A stretch of 64,000 bases of DNA from an uncultured Pseudomonadales bacterium. GTDB lineage: Bacteria; Pseudomonadota; Gammaproteobacteria; Pseudomonadales; Azotimanducaceae. The position numbers and the translations under genes are program-made. A model generated the notes under the pieces. The model did not search any database. It saw only the letters and a program-made list of their open reading frames with translations, and was not told the DNA's origin. The stretch is taken from assembly GCA_958296025.1 (NCBI GenBank), contig OY282430.1:2232001-2296000 (forward strand), given 5' to 3'. Within the stretch, counting starts at the first letter, position 1, and every line of letters begins with the position of its first letter. Below, in pieces: positions 44,678-54,657 of this stretch.

Positions 44678-46035
44678 GCCAGGAGCTCATCAACGTCTTT
44701 TACATCGTCGCCGCGGCGCTGTTCGTCTTCGGCCTGAAGCAGCTCAGCTCCCCGGCCACGGCGGTGCGCGGCAACCTGCTCTCGGCAGTGGGGATGCTCA
44801 TCGCCGTGGTGGTCACCCTGTTCTCCCAAGGCGTCCTGGAGTTTCAGTGGATGGCCGTCGCCGCCATCGTCGGGGCGCTGATCGGCGCCTTGGCGGCGCA
44901 GCGGGTGGCCATGACCGCCATGCCGGAGATGGTGGCCCTGTTCAACGGCTCCGGCGGCGTGGCCAGCCTGCTGGTGGGCTGGGCGGCGCTGTACAACCCC
45001 GGCAACACCGCCTTCATCCACATCAGCATCCTGCTGTCCATCCTGATCGGCGGGGTGACGCTGGCCGGCAGCATCATAGCCTGGGGCAAGCTCTCCGAGG
45101 TGATGACCAGCCGCGCTCTGGTGTTCGCCGCACAACGGCTGGTGAACGCCCTGATCCTCATCGCCTTGGTGGTCTGCGGCACCCTGTTCATGCTGGCGCC
45201 GGCGCTGGACTCGCCCTACTTGTACGCCGTCATCGCCTTGAGCCTGCTGTTCGGCGTGATGGCCGTCATCCCCATCGGCGGGGCCGACATGCCGGTGGTG
45301 ATCTCCCTGCTCAACTCCTATTCCGGCCTAGCCGCCTGCGCCGCCGGCTTCGCCATCCAAAACAACATCCTGATCGTCGCCGGCGCCTTGGTCGGGGCGG
45401 CCGGCATCATCCTCACCAACATCATGTGCAAGGCCATGAACCGCTCCCTGGCCAACGTGCTGTTCTCCGGCTTCGGCGCGGTGAAGACCGCCAGCAAGGT
45501 GGAGGGGGAGGTCAAGCCCATCAACGCCGAAGACGCGCAGCTCATCTTGGAGGCGGCCTCCTCGGTGGCCTTCGTGCCCGGTTACGGCATGGCCGTGGCC
45601 CAAGCCCAGCATGTGGTGCGCGAACTCGGCGAAATCCTGGAGAAAAACGGCGCCGAGGTCAGCTACGCCGTGCATCCGGTGGCCGGGCGCATGCCGGGGC
45701 ACATGAACGTGCTGCTCGCCGAAGCCAACGTGCCCTACGATCAGCTCGTGGAGATGGACGACATCAACCCGCGCATCGAGCATATCGACGTGGCCGTGGT
45801 CATCGGCGCCAACGACGTGGTGAACCCCGCCGCCCGGCAGGACGAAAACAGCCCCATCTACGGCATGCCCATCATCAACGTCGATCATGCCCGCACCGTG
45901 TTCGTCCTCAAGCGCTCCATGGCCTCCGGCTTCGCCGGGGTCGATAACCCCCTGTTTTTCGGCGCAAACACCCGCATGCTGTTCGGCGACGCCAAGGCGT
46001 CGATTTCGGCGGTGATCGGGGAATTCAAGCGTTGA
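44674..46035 (+). CDS. pntB: NAD(P) transhydrogenase subunit beta
   Basis: 453 residues. N-terminal dII with about nine membrane helices (NGSGGVASLLVGWAALY). The C-terminal dIII binds NADP(H): VPGYGMAVAQAQHVVRELGE, YAVHPVAGRMPGHMNVLLAEA, and NDVVNPAARQDENSPIYGMP. It uses the proton gradient to reduce NADP+ with NADH. Start GTG 44674, coupled to pntAB. Confidence 0.97.
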   Translation: MSQELINVFYIVAAALFVFGLKQLSSPATAVRGNLLSAVGMLIAVVVTLFSQGVLEFQWMAVAAIVGALIGALAAQRVAMTAMPEMVALFNGSGGVASLLVGWAALYNPGNTAFIHISILLSILIGGVTLAGSIIAWGKLSEVMTSRALVFAAQRLVNALILIALVVCGTLFMLAPALDSPYLYAVIALSLLFGVMAVIPIGGADMPVVISLLNSYSGLAACAAGFAIQNNILIVAGALVGAAGIILTNIMCKAMNRSLANVLFSGFGAVKTASKVEGEVKPINAEDAQLILEAASSVAFVPGYGMAVAQAQHVVRELGEILEKNGAEVSYAVHPVAGRMPGHMNVLLAEANVPYDQLVEMDDINPRIEHIDVAVVIGANDVVNPAARQDENSPIYGMPIINVDHARTVFVLKRSMASGFAGVDNPLFFGANTRMLFGDAKASISAVIGEFKR

Positions 46036-46145
46036 GGGCAGTCCCGGCCGACACTGCAATGCTTGTGTAGGAGCGGCGCAACGGAAAAGGCGTCAATTTG
46101 CATTGCTGTGCGGTCATCTTCATTGCTCCAACTCCCCCCAAGCAC

Positions 46146-48605
46146 ATGCGCCGAACTTTCGGTTTAGCCAGCGCACTAATTTTGCTGACCGCTTCGCCGT
46201 TGCCCGCCGCTGAGGAGGCGGCGACATCCGCGGCCGGCATCAGCGTGGCGCGGGGGCAGGCCATGCACATCGACGTGCCCCACTTCGAGCACCAGGAAGC
46301 GGCGGTTGTGGTGGACGGGCGGCTGGACGAGCCGGTTTGGGCCAAGCTGCCCGGCCTTGACAACATGAAGGTGATCGCACCAGACACATTGGCGGAACCC
46401 GCCCACGCCACGCTGGTGCATTACTTTTACACGGACCAAGGGTTGTACGTCGGCGCCAAGTTGTTGCAGCCGCCGGAAACCCTTGTCACCCGGCTGACCG
46501 GGCGGGACCGCTTCATCAATCGGGACGGTTTCGGCATCACCTTGGACACCTCCGGCGTCGGCCACTACGGCTATTGGTTCGCAGTCAATCTCGGCGGCTC
46601 GGTCATGGACGGCAAGGTGGCGCCGGAGCGCCGCTACTCCAGCCAGTGGGACGGCCCTTGGCAGCACGGCACCGCCGAACTCGCCGATGGCTGGAGCCTG
46701 GAGATGTTTCTGCCTTGGTCGATGATGGCCATGCCAAGGACCGACGGCCCGCGGCGCATGGGCTTTTGGGTGAACCGCAAGGTGGCCTATTTGACCGAAC
46801 GCTGGTCCGCCCCGCCTCGCCCATTCACCACCGCTCGTTTCATGTCCGATCTCGGCAGCATGCAGTTCGGCGAGCTGCAGCCGCGGCGGCAACTGGATTT
46901 CTTCCCCCACGTCAGCTACAACTACGACGGCATTGGGGCGCAGGACAGCTACCGTGTCGGGCTGGACCTGTTCTGGCGCCCGTCCAGCAACTTCCAGGTC
47001 ACCGCCACCGCCAACCCCGATTTCGGGGCCGTGGAGAGCGACGACGTGGTGGTGAATCTCACCGCCTTTGAAACTTACTTTCCCGAAAAGCGACTGTTCT
47101 TTCTGGAGGGCCAAGAGGTCTTCGCAACCACGCCCCGCTCCCGGTCCGGCTTCGCCACTGGCGGAAACGGCGCCAGACGCACCCGCGCCACCTTCCACGC
47201 CACGCCAACCACTATGGTGAACACGCGGCGCATCGGCGGACCGCCGCGCATCGAACTGCCCGATGAGGTCACTGCACAAGGAGCCGAATTGGGCCGTCCC
47301 ACAGACCTGCTGGGCGCCGCCAAGGTCACCGGCCAGCGAGGCGGCTGGCGTTACGGCCTGCTAGCCGCCGCTGAAGACGACGTGCGCCGCCGCGCCGAGC
47401 GGGATGGGAGACCCATCCGCTTGGCCCAGGACGGGCGGCAGTTCGGCGTGGTCCGCCTGCTGCATGAGGCCAGCGGCGAGGGGCGCCTTTCCGCCGGCTA
47501 CCTCGGCACCCTGACCAACTACGAGGATGGCAGCGCCGTAGTCCACGGGCTGGACGCCCACCTCTTGAGCCGCAACGGCAAGATCACTTGGGACGGCCAA
47601 TTCATGGCCAGCCAGGTGGCGGGGGAACGGGGTTACGGCGGCTTCATGGATCTGAACTACACTCCCAACCGAGAATGGCGGCACCGGCTTTCCGTGGACT
47701 ATGCGGACAAGCAGCTGGACATCTCGGACCTCGGCTTTCTGCGCCGCAACGACAACCGCCGCCTCACCTACCGCGGCTGGTTCAACCGCTCCCAAGGCCT
47801 GAAGCGGCTGCGCAACCGCACCGCCAGCCTGTTCGCAACCTACGAAGAGAACGGCGTCGGGCAACGAGTGCATTCGGCCATCTTTCTGCGCAACGGCTGG
47901 ACTTTCCACAACGTCAGCGAACTGCGCTTGGAGCTAGGCCACTTCCCGGCCCAATGGGATGATCGCAACAGTTTCGGCAACGGCACCTACAAGATCCGTT
48001 CGCGTTGGACCGCGGAACTAGGCTTCGGCACGGACACCGGCAAGCCGTTAAGCGCCAGCTTCCAGATCGGGCGGCGTAACGAACACCTCGGCGGGCGCAC
48101 TTTCAGGGCTGTCGGCGGCTTCACCTACAAGCCCAATGGCCGTTTCTCCCTAGAACTCGACGCCGAGTACCTGCGCCGGAACGGCTGGCTGCTGCATCAG
48201 GAGGAGCGCAACATGAGCACCTTTACGGCCACCGAATGGCGCCCGACCATGGCCTTGGACTTTTTCCTAAGCGCCCGACAACACCTGCGCTTCACCATGC
48301 AGTGGATCGCCGTTCGCGCCGACGAACGGGATTTCTGGGCCATTCCCCTAAGCCCCGGACGGCTGCTCCCCGCCAACAAGGCGGCCGGCGCCCCCACCCA
48401 CGACTTCACCATATCGCGCATGATCGCGCAGCTGCGCTACCGTTGGGAGATCGGCCCGCTCTCCGACCTTTTCCTGGTCTATAACCGGGGCAGCAACCTG
48501 GACGACGGCATCCACAACAGCTTCTCCGGCCTGTTCCGGGATGCGTTGACCGAGCCGGTCATCGATCGGTTCACCCTCAAGCTGCGCTACCGGCTGGGAC
48601 GTTAG
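46146..48605 (+). CDS. DUF5916-type outer-membrane protein with N-terminal CBM9-like domain
   Basis: 819 residues with signal peptide (FGLASALILLTASPLPAAE). The N-terminal domain (VVDGRLDEPVWAKLPGLDNM, GLYVGAKLLQP) is the carbohydrate-binding-family-9-like fold. The rest fits DUF5916: QVTATANPDFGAVESDDVVVNL and FETYFPEKRLFFLEGQEVF, then alternating beta strands typical of a barrel ending in LRYRLGR. ATG 46146 puts the signal at the start. Function unknown, probably a surface barrel for oligosaccharide or small-molecule handling. Confidence 0.85.
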   Translation: MRRTFGLASALILLTASPLPAAEEAATSAAGISVARGQAMHIDVPHFEHQEAAVVVDGRLDEPVWAKLPGLDNMKVIAPDTLAEPAHATLVHYFYTDQGLYVGAKLLQPPETLVTRLTGRDRFINRDGFGITLDTSGVGHYGYWFAVNLGGSVMDGKVAPERRYSSQWDGPWQHGTAELADGWSLEMFLPWSMMAMPRTDGPRRMGFWVNRKVAYLTERWSAPPRPFTTARFMSDLGSMQFGELQPRRQLDFFPHVSYNYDGIGAQDSYRVGLDLFWRPSSNFQVTATANPDFGAVESDDVVVNLTAFETYFPEKRLFFLEGQEVFATTPRSRSGFATGGNGARRTRATFHATPTTMVNTRRIGGPPRIELPDEVTAQGAELGRPTDLLGAAKVTGQRGGWRYGLLAAAEDDVRRRAERDGRPIRLAQDGRQFGVVRLLHEASGEGRLSAGYLGTLTNYEDGSAVVHGLDAHLLSRNGKITWDGQFMASQVAGERGYGGFMDLNYTPNREWRHRLSVDYADKQLDISDLGFLRRNDNRRLTYRGWFNRSQGLKRLRNRTASLFATYEENGVGQRVHSAIFLRNGWTFHNVSELRLELGHFPAQWDDRNSFGNGTYKIRSRWTAELGFGTDTGKPLSASFQIGRRNEHLGGRTFRAVGGFTYKPNGRFSLELDAEYLRRNGWLLHQEERNMSTFTATEWRPTMALDFFLSARQHLRFTMQWIAVRADERDFWAIPLSPGRLLPANKAAGAPTHDFTISRMIAQLRYRWEIGPLSDLFLVYNRGSNLDDGIHNSFSGLFRDALTEPVIDRFTLKLRYRLGR

Positions 48606-48714
48606 GGGTTGCGTTCGACCGGCCCTGAACGACGTTGGACCGACATTCGGGCTTGTCAGGCAGCCCCTTGAAGGTTTTAATGCCACCTTCAATCAACCGA
48701 TCAAGGAGTGCTTC

Positions 48715-49167
48715 ATGCGCATTGGTTCCTCTTTGCCGATTGGCTTAACCCATCGTCTCGCCGGACTGGGCTGCGGGCTGCTGCTGACGGCGGCCAGTTT
48801 CGCGCACGGTGGAGGGGTCGCCGACTACCGGCATCACAACATGGAGGCCATCGGCGGCCACATGGAGGCGGTGGTGGACATTCTGAAGCAGAAAGTCCCG
48901 CATCAAGCGCACATGGCGCTGCACGCCAACGCCATCGCCGACCTGGCCGGCATCGCAGACACCCTGTTCGTGGAGGGGTCCCAAGGCGGCGGCGCCCTGC
49001 CGGCCATTTGGGAGCAGCCGGAAGCCTTCGCGGAGCGCCTACAGGCGTTTCAGGATGCGGCCGCCGGCTTCCGCCAAGCGGCCAAGGCCGGCGGCGACAT
49101 CGGCGCCGCAGTGCAGGCGCTGGGCCAAGCCTGCAAGGGCTGCCACGACGACTTTGTGGAGGAATAG
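48715..49167 (+). CDS. Cytochrome c' (class II c-type cytochrome)
   Basis: 150 residues with a signal peptide cleaved near SFAHG. Four-helix bundle and C-terminal heme motif CKGCH (Cys140, Cys143, His144), diagnostic for class II. Such proteins bind NO or serve in electron transfer. Ribosome site AAGGAG before ATG 48715. It converges on a membrane cytochrome b gene, a frequent partner (cyt c' with b561-like). Confidence 0.93.
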   Translation: MRIGSSLPIGLTHRLAGLGCGLLLTAASFAHGGGVADYRHHNMEAIGGHMEAVVDILKQKVPHQAHMALHANAIADLAGIADTLFVEGSQGGGALPAIWEQPEAFAERLQAFQDAAAGFRQAAKAGGDIGAAVQALGQACKGCHDDFVEE

Positions 49168-49232
49168 ACGCCGCCCGAGGCTCTAGCCATCCCAGGTTAC
49201 GGCCTTGGCTGCGCCGAGTGCGCCTCGCGTTG

Positions 49233-49883
49233 CTAATTCGGCCATAGGCCGCCGAGACCGACGATGGCGGCGGCTAGGGCGGCGGTCAGCAGCGCCCGCC
49301 ACCAATAATCCGGCGTCGGTTCCACGGCGGTCCGCTTGCGCCCGGTGAACATGGCCAAGGGGGTGGGGTCGCGGCGTGCGCCATAGACCGCATGGGCGGT
49401 CAGATGGATGCTGGCCAGGGCGATGACGGCGATGAAGATCTGGTGGTGCAGCCAAGTCAGCTGGTCGGAAAGGCCATCGCTGACGTAGCGGGCCAAGGGG
49501 CCTTCATTGAAGATGTCGTCGTTGGCGAACAGCCCCGTCCCCGCCTGCGCCGTAGCCAGAATCAGGACCGCCAAGGCCAGCGCCCGGCCCGGCGCGGTGT
49601 GCGGGTCATCGACGCGCCCGCCACGAAAGTGGCTGAGGAGTTGCCTAGGCGTCACCCGGTAGCCGGGCCAACGGGCGTGATCACCGCCCCAAAACCCCCA
49701 AAACAGCCGAAACAACAGCAACCCCAGCAGCAACACGCCAGTGCGCATGTGCCATTGCAACAGGGCGATCTCCCCGGCCAGCCCGGTGTACAGCAGGGTG
49801 CAGAGGCAGGCGGCGAAAGCCCAGTGCCAGATTCTGAGCGGCCAGTCCCAAACCTTGACCTTTGCGTCAGGCGTTATTGTCAT
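49233..49883 (-). CDS. Cytochrome b561/di-heme b-type membrane protein
   Basis: 216 residues, four to five membrane helices. Heme-ligand histidines are in WPLRIWHWAF, LLQWHMRTG and LTWLHHQIFI/SIHLTAHAVYG. The opening KVWDWPLRIWHW is typical of the b-type subunit family that includes hydrogenase cytochrome b. ATG 49883 is chosen; an upstream start at 49904 lacks support. It probably passes electrons between quinones and the periplasmic cytochrome c'. Confidence 0.92.
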   Translation of the reverse strand: MTITPDAKVKVWDWPLRIWHWAFAACLCTLLYTGLAGEIALLQWHMRTGVLLLGLLLFRLFWGFWGGDHARWPGYRVTPRQLLSHFRGGRVDDPHTAPGRALALAVLILATAQAGTGLFANDDIFNEGPLARYVSDGLSDQLTWLHHQIFIAVIALASIHLTAHAVYGARRDPTPLAMFTGRKRTAVEPTPDYWWRALLTAALAAAIVGLGGLWPN

Positions 49884-50061
49884 TTCCACTGCCACCCAAA
49901 CCAACGCCCTGCCCGGCCAACTCGCTCGATCTTAGCGCCGCCTTCGCTCAACGGGAGGCGCTGCCCATCCACGCCCAAGGTGCGCAGGGGCGTTGGCGCT
50001 TGCCCCGCCAAGGCGGGGGCGGACGGCTGAATCCACTGCCGCCAGCGGAGGCCGCACCGCC

Positions 50062-50511
50062 TCAGACCACGCGCATCTCCTTGATGCAGGTGCGCCTAAT
50101 GAGCTCGTCATCGACAAACCAGTGCCAGGTGCGGGCGCGCTTGTCGTTGCCGTCGTTGATCTGAATCATCTCGTAGAGGTAGCTGCCCGGCAGGTCCTTG
50201 CGCGACCAGTTCAGCATGATGGTGCGCCCGTCGATCTCCCAAGCGGAGCCGACGATGCGCTCGTTGTCCCACCACAAGCGCCCGTCCCGGTAGTGGGCGG
50301 GAAAGTCCAGCACCTCCTTGCGACCGTCGCTCCAAGTGTAGATGTTCTGCTGAAAATAGGGGTAGTCCCCAGACTCCGGGAAGGTGCAGATCAAGCGCGA
50401 GGCGTGGCGGTCCACCAAGCTGTTGTCCGGAGCTACATGGATGTACTCCCCCTGCCATTCCCCCTCATGCCGAACCAAAACGGGCATGTCGGTGCGGATG
50501 TCGCTGCTCAT
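50062..50511 (-). CDS. Conserved hypothetical protein, 149 residues
   Basis: A soluble beta-rich protein without signal peptide: EGEWQGEYIHVAPDNSLVDR, SRLICTFPESGDYPYFQQN and IYTWSDGRKEVLDFP, then LPGSYLYEMIQIND. The strand pattern with many Trp/Tyr suggests a lipocalin-like barrel (DUF3598-like), but I cannot name the family with confidence. It is divergent from the TonB receptor at 50694. Confidence 0.7.
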   Translation of the reverse strand: MSSDIRTDMPVLVRHEGEWQGEYIHVAPDNSLVDRHASRLICTFPESGDYPYFQQNIYTWSDGRKEVLDFPAHYRDGRLWWDNERIVGSAWEIDGRTIMLNWSRKDLPGSYLYEMIQINDGNDKRARTWHWFVDDELIRRTCIKEMRVV

Positions 50512-50693
50512 GAAAGCCTCCTTGCGTTGCCGAGCGCCCGCCCAACCCCCTTATCGCAGGCGCATCCGGGCCAAGGACGCAAATGATGGTGATCCCATAC
50601 AATGGTTTGCACATTGTATCAATGATATGTCAATATGGCGCAAATGGGTTGCAATGCAATTTTTTGATTTCGGTGGATGCACAGGAGGCAGCC

Positions 50694-53153
50694 ATGTTAC
50701 GCAATGGATTCGCTCTTCCAATCCTAATCCTCACGGCGGCTTTGGGCCTGCCGCCGGCCCTCGCCCAAGAGGGGGAAGGAGGAAGCGCCCTCATGGAGGA
50801 AATCATCGTCACCGCCAGAAAGCTGGAGGAAAGCCTGCAGGAAACGCCCGTGGCCGTGACCGCCATCAACGCCGCGCAAATGGAGAATTGGGGCCTCGAC
50901 AGCTTGGCGGACATCTCCAAGATCACCGCCGGCCTGATCTTTGACTCCGAGTTCGCCAGGGGCGCCAACCGGCCCGTGATCCGCGGGCAGGCCAACATCC
51001 TCAACGACTCGGGCGTTTCCTATTTCATCGACGGCGTGTACATATCCGGCTCAATCGACGATTACGACCTGAACGACGTGCAGCGGGTCGAGGTGGTCAA
51101 GGGGCCGCAAAGCGCACTCTACGGGCGCAACACCTACTCAGGCGCCATCAACATCATCACCCGCTCGCCGGGGGATGCGTTCAGCGGGCGGGTCAAGCTG
51201 GAACTCGCCGGGGACGATCAATTCCTGGTCAGCGCCTCCTTGAGCGGACCCTTGAATGACGTGGTGTCCGGCGGCCTGACCTTGCGCCACTTCGAGATGG
51301 GCGGCCCCTTCACCAACGAATTCGACGGCTCGGACATCGGCGAGCAGCAGTCCCGCTCCATTTCCGGCGTGCTGCAACTAACGCCAAGCGAACAACTGAG
51401 CATCCGCGCCCGCGCCTATTACGCGGAGCGGGACGACGGACAGCCGGCGGTAATGGCCACACGCTACTTCAACAACGACTGCTACATCGACAATGGCAGC
51501 CTCTATGGCGGCGCCGGGCGCTACTTCTGCGGCGAAGTGAAGCCGGGCGACATCAGCACGGACTGGCCGGTGCAGGCGCCCGACACGCGGGACAAGGATG
51601 AGAACACCCAGCTCAGCCTGAAGGTCGATTACCAAATCAACGACGCCTGGAGCTTCACCTCCATCACCGGCTACAACGACCGTGACGAGGAGTTCGTCAT
51701 CGACGGAGACTACCTACCCACCTCCTTCCATGTGAGCAACTTCACGCCCAACGGCTTTCCCTTCGGCGGTTTCGCCGACGGTCCGCCGTTCCTGTACGGC
51801 TACGCCGGCACCATGACGGACTTCACCTTCGCCACCGCCACCGACACTGACAACTGGTCCCAAGAGGTGCAGTTCCGTTTCAACAGCGATCGCCTGCAAG
51901 GACTGATCGGCGCCTATTACTTCAGCCAAGACCAAACGGCAAGGGACATCCGCGAGGTGTCCGAGGCGCAGCAAGGGCTGGCCCGCGCCAACTGGTTCGC
52001 CGAGTTCCAACGCATGCAAGGCCTGTGCGCCGCCAACTTCCTCTGCGAATCCATGGCCCCCTTCTTCGGCTCCACCATCGTCGTGCCCCGGGACATCAAC
52101 GCCCTCAGCATCGAAAACACCGCTGTGTTCGGGCTAGTCTCCTTGCAGATGGCCGAAAACCTAGGGTTGACCGTGGAGGCCCGTTACCAAAACGAGGACA
52201 TCGAGCAGCAGGCCATCGCGCAGGACCTGGGCGGTCCACCGGGAGCGCAGGTGGAGACGGACGCCAGCTTCGACGGCTTCCTGCCCCGCATCACCTTGGA
52301 TTGGCGCCCGACGCCGAACAACATGCTCTATCTCGTTTACGCCCAAGGCACCAAGCCCGGCGGCTTCAACAGCACCGTCGCCATTGAAGCGGGCATTCCC
52401 ACCTTTGCGGAAGAGGATGTGGACAGCATCGAAATCGGCGCCAAGAACACCTTGGCCGACGGCCAAGTGACAGCCAACTTCGCCGCGTTCTTCAACCAAG
52501 TGGAGGGCTATCAACTCACCCAAAACGCGCGCTCCGGCCAGAACACCACCTCCGCCACGGTCAACGCCGGAGATGCCGACATCCTCGGCCTGGAGGCCGA
52601 GATCCAAGCCCGCCCGCAGGCCGCCGAAGGGCTGACCCTGACCCTCAACTACGCCTGGACCGACACCGAGTTCCAGCGCGGCTTCGACCAAAACCAAGGT
52701 GTGCTGCTGGATGCGGCGGACGATGGGATGATCAACTGCTCCACCGGCGATGAGTTCCCGGAAGTGGATGGCTGCACCTCGCTGTTCGGCGACATCAAGG
52801 GCAAGCGCATCCCACGCACCGCCAAGCATCAGCTGTTCGCCGATGCGGAAATGCGCCGGCCGCTCGCCAATGGGAACTGGAACTGGTTCATCGGCGCCAA
52901 CTTCGCCTACGAGTCCAGCAAATTCGCCCAAGTCCACAACGAAGCGGAGACCGGGGAAGCGACCATGATCAACCTGCGCCTCGGCTTGGTCAGCGACCGC
53001 TATTCCATCCGCCTGTGGGGCCGCAACCTCACCGGCGAGGACACCGCCTACACGGTGCTCCGCTACGCCGAACCGGAAGCCTTCCGGCGCAACTTCGTGG
53101 TGGCCCCGCGGCGCGACACCCATTTCGGCGTGACCGTCACGGCCAACTGGTAA
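50694..53153 (+). CDS. TonB-dependent receptor
   Basis: 819 residues. Signal peptide (LRNGFALPILILTAALGLPPALAQ), TonB-box region EEIIVTARKLEESLQ, plug domain (PVIRGQ, VEVVKGPQSALYGRNTYSGAIN) and a 22-strand barrel ending FGVTVTANW with terminal aromatic. ATG 50694 follows AGGAGG. It imports large or scarce substrates using TonB energy. The downstream amine oxidase and DUF1838 genes suggest a shared substrate. Confidence 0.96.
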   Translation: MLRNGFALPILILTAALGLPPALAQEGEGGSALMEEIIVTARKLEESLQETPVAVTAINAAQMENWGLDSLADISKITAGLIFDSEFARGANRPVIRGQANILNDSGVSYFIDGVYISGSIDDYDLNDVQRVEVVKGPQSALYGRNTYSGAINIITRSPGDAFSGRVKLELAGDDQFLVSASLSGPLNDVVSGGLTLRHFEMGGPFTNEFDGSDIGEQQSRSISGVLQLTPSEQLSIRARAYYAERDDGQPAVMATRYFNNDCYIDNGSLYGGAGRYFCGEVKPGDISTDWPVQAPDTRDKDENTQLSLKVDYQINDAWSFTSITGYNDRDEEFVIDGDYLPTSFHVSNFTPNGFPFGGFADGPPFLYGYAGTMTDFTFATATDTDNWSQEVQFRFNSDRLQGLIGAYYFSQDQTARDIREVSEAQQGLARANWFAEFQRMQGLCAANFLCESMAPFFGSTIVVPRDINALSIENTAVFGLVSLQMAENLGLTVEARYQNEDIEQQAIAQDLGGPPGAQVETDASFDGFLPRITLDWRPTPNNMLYLVYAQGTKPGGFNSTVAIEAGIPTFAEEDVDSIEIGAKNTLADGQVTANFAAFFNQVEGYQLTQNARSGQNTTSATVNAGDADILGLEAEIQARPQAAEGLTLTLNYAWTDTEFQRGFDQNQGVLLDAADDGMINCSTGDEFPEVDGCTSLFGDIKGKRIPRTAKHQLFADAEMRRPLANGNWNWFIGANFAYESSKFAQVHNEAETGEATMINLRLGLVSDRYSIRLWGRNLTGEDTAYTVLRYAEPEAFRRNFVVAPRRDTHFGVTVTANW

Positions 53154-53188
53154 GGCTTGGATCGTTGGCGCGTAGCGGTCAACCTCTC

Positions 53189-54634
53189 TTGGGCAAGCGG
53201 CTGCACAGTAAATCAACGGGTGGGAGGCCCATCGGACGGAGGGCGTTCGTCAAGGCGTCGGTTGCCGGCACCTTGACCTTGGCCGGGGCTTGCTCCCGGC
53301 GGCGCCCGCCGGCCGGCTCCGCCGACGTGCTGGTGCTGGGCGCCGGCCTGGCCGGCCTCGCCGCCGCCCGCCGCTTGCTCGCATTGGGTCGGGAACCGTT
53401 GATTTTGGAAGCGCGGCAGCGAGTGGGCGGGCGCACCTACACCAACACCGCCCTGCCGGACAAGCCGGAGTTTGGCGCCGTGGAAGTCGGCGATTCCTAT
53501 CTACGAGTACGGACGCTGGCCGAGGAGTTTGGCCTATCCGTACACCCCGCCGACTGGCGCTGGTTCCGTCAACTAACCTTGCACGTCAGCGGGGAAACGT
53601 TGGCCGCCGAGGCTTGGCCGGAATCCCCCGCCAATCAGTTGGTGGGCGAGGAGCGGGCCATTGCACCGAACCGTCTGGAGGCCCACTACTTGGTGAAGGC
53701 CAATCCCCTCAAGGAGACGGCCGGCTGGGACGGCCCGCAATGGTCGGAGCAGGACCGCTCCATTACGGAGGTGCTGCGCGAACAGGGCGCATCCGCTGAG
53801 GCCCTACGCTTGGTCAATGTGGCCGGCAACCACAACCATAGCGACGAGGTCAGCGTCTTAGGGCCTTGGCGCAGCGCCTTGGCATTCAGCCAGGAAACCG
53901 GAACCGGCCACTTCGTCGAGGGCAGCGGCGCCCTGGCCGCCGCCATGGCCGAGGATTTGCAGCCGCGTCTGCGCCTGTCCAGCGTCGTCACCGAGATTCG
54001 CCAAGAGGGTGATGGCTTGTTCGTGCGGCTGCTGGACGGCAGCGAATTCACCACCCGCCACTGCATCTGCACCCTGCCCCTGCCAGTGCTCCGCTCCACC
54101 CGCCTAAACCTGCCTTTGAGCGATGCGCAACGGCAAGCCATCGCCGAGGTGCAATACACCCAGGTGACGGTGGCTTTCTTCGACGCCGAACCCTTTTGGG
54201 AGCAGGACGGCCTGCCCCCCAACATGTGGACGGACACGCCGATGGAGCGTTTCTTTCCGCGCCTGAGCACCGATGGCGAGACCTGCATCGGCCTAAAGGC
54301 ATTCATCAATGGCCACGGCACCCGCCAAGTAGATGCCCTGAATGAGTCCGGTTTTGAGGATCTGGCACTGTCCACGTTGCGGCGCATCCGCCCCGCCTCA
54401 AATGGGAGGGTGCGCTACCTAGGCCGCCATCGGTGGGGTGCGGACCCCTTTGCCGGCGGCGCCTACGCCGCTTGGTCGCCGGGCAAGGTGGCGACGCAGC
54501 GGGCGGCGGTGCTCGCCCCAGCCGGGCTGGTGCATTTTGCCGGTGAGCATACGGCGGTGGGCGCGCCCGGCATGGAAGGCGCCGTCCGTTCCGGCGAACA
54601 GGCGGCGGATGCGATCATCGAGGCGTCGGCCTGA
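53189..54634 (+). CDS. Flavin monoamine oxidase-family FAD protein
   Basis: 481 residues if TTG 53189 is used (no ATG/GTG in position). The N-terminus has a twin-arginine-like signal (GRRAFVKASVAGTLTLAGAC), perhaps a lipoprotein with Cys after LAGA. FAD-binding VLVLGAGLAGLAAARRLLALG and ILEARQRVGGRTYTN, then the C-terminal FAD motif HFAGEHTAVGAPGMEGAVRSGEQAA. It oxidises amines or related C-N bonds in the periplasm. 35 bp downstream of the TonB receptor stop. Confidence 0.88.
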   Translation: MGKRLHSKSTGGRPIGRRAFVKASVAGTLTLAGACSRRRPPAGSADVLVLGAGLAGLAAARRLLALGREPLILEARQRVGGRTYTNTALPDKPEFGAVEVGDSYLRVRTLAEEFGLSVHPADWRWFRQLTLHVSGETLAAEAWPESPANQLVGEERAIAPNRLEAHYLVKANPLKETAGWDGPQWSEQDRSITEVLREQGASAEALRLVNVAGNHNHSDEVSVLGPWRSALAFSQETGTGHFVEGSGALAAAMAEDLQPRLRLSSVVTEIRQEGDGLFVRLLDGSEFTTRHCICTLPLPVLRSTRLNLPLSDAQRQAIAEVQYTQVTVAFFDAEPFWEQDGLPPNMWTDTPMERFFPRLSTDGETCIGLKAFINGHGTRQVDALNESGFEDLALSTLRRIRPASNGRVRYLGRHRWGADPFAGGAYAAWSPGKVATQRAAVLAPAGLVHFAGEHTAVGAPGMEGAVRSGEQAADAIIEASA

Positions 54635-54657
54635 CGCACCCTGCAAGGAGAATGACC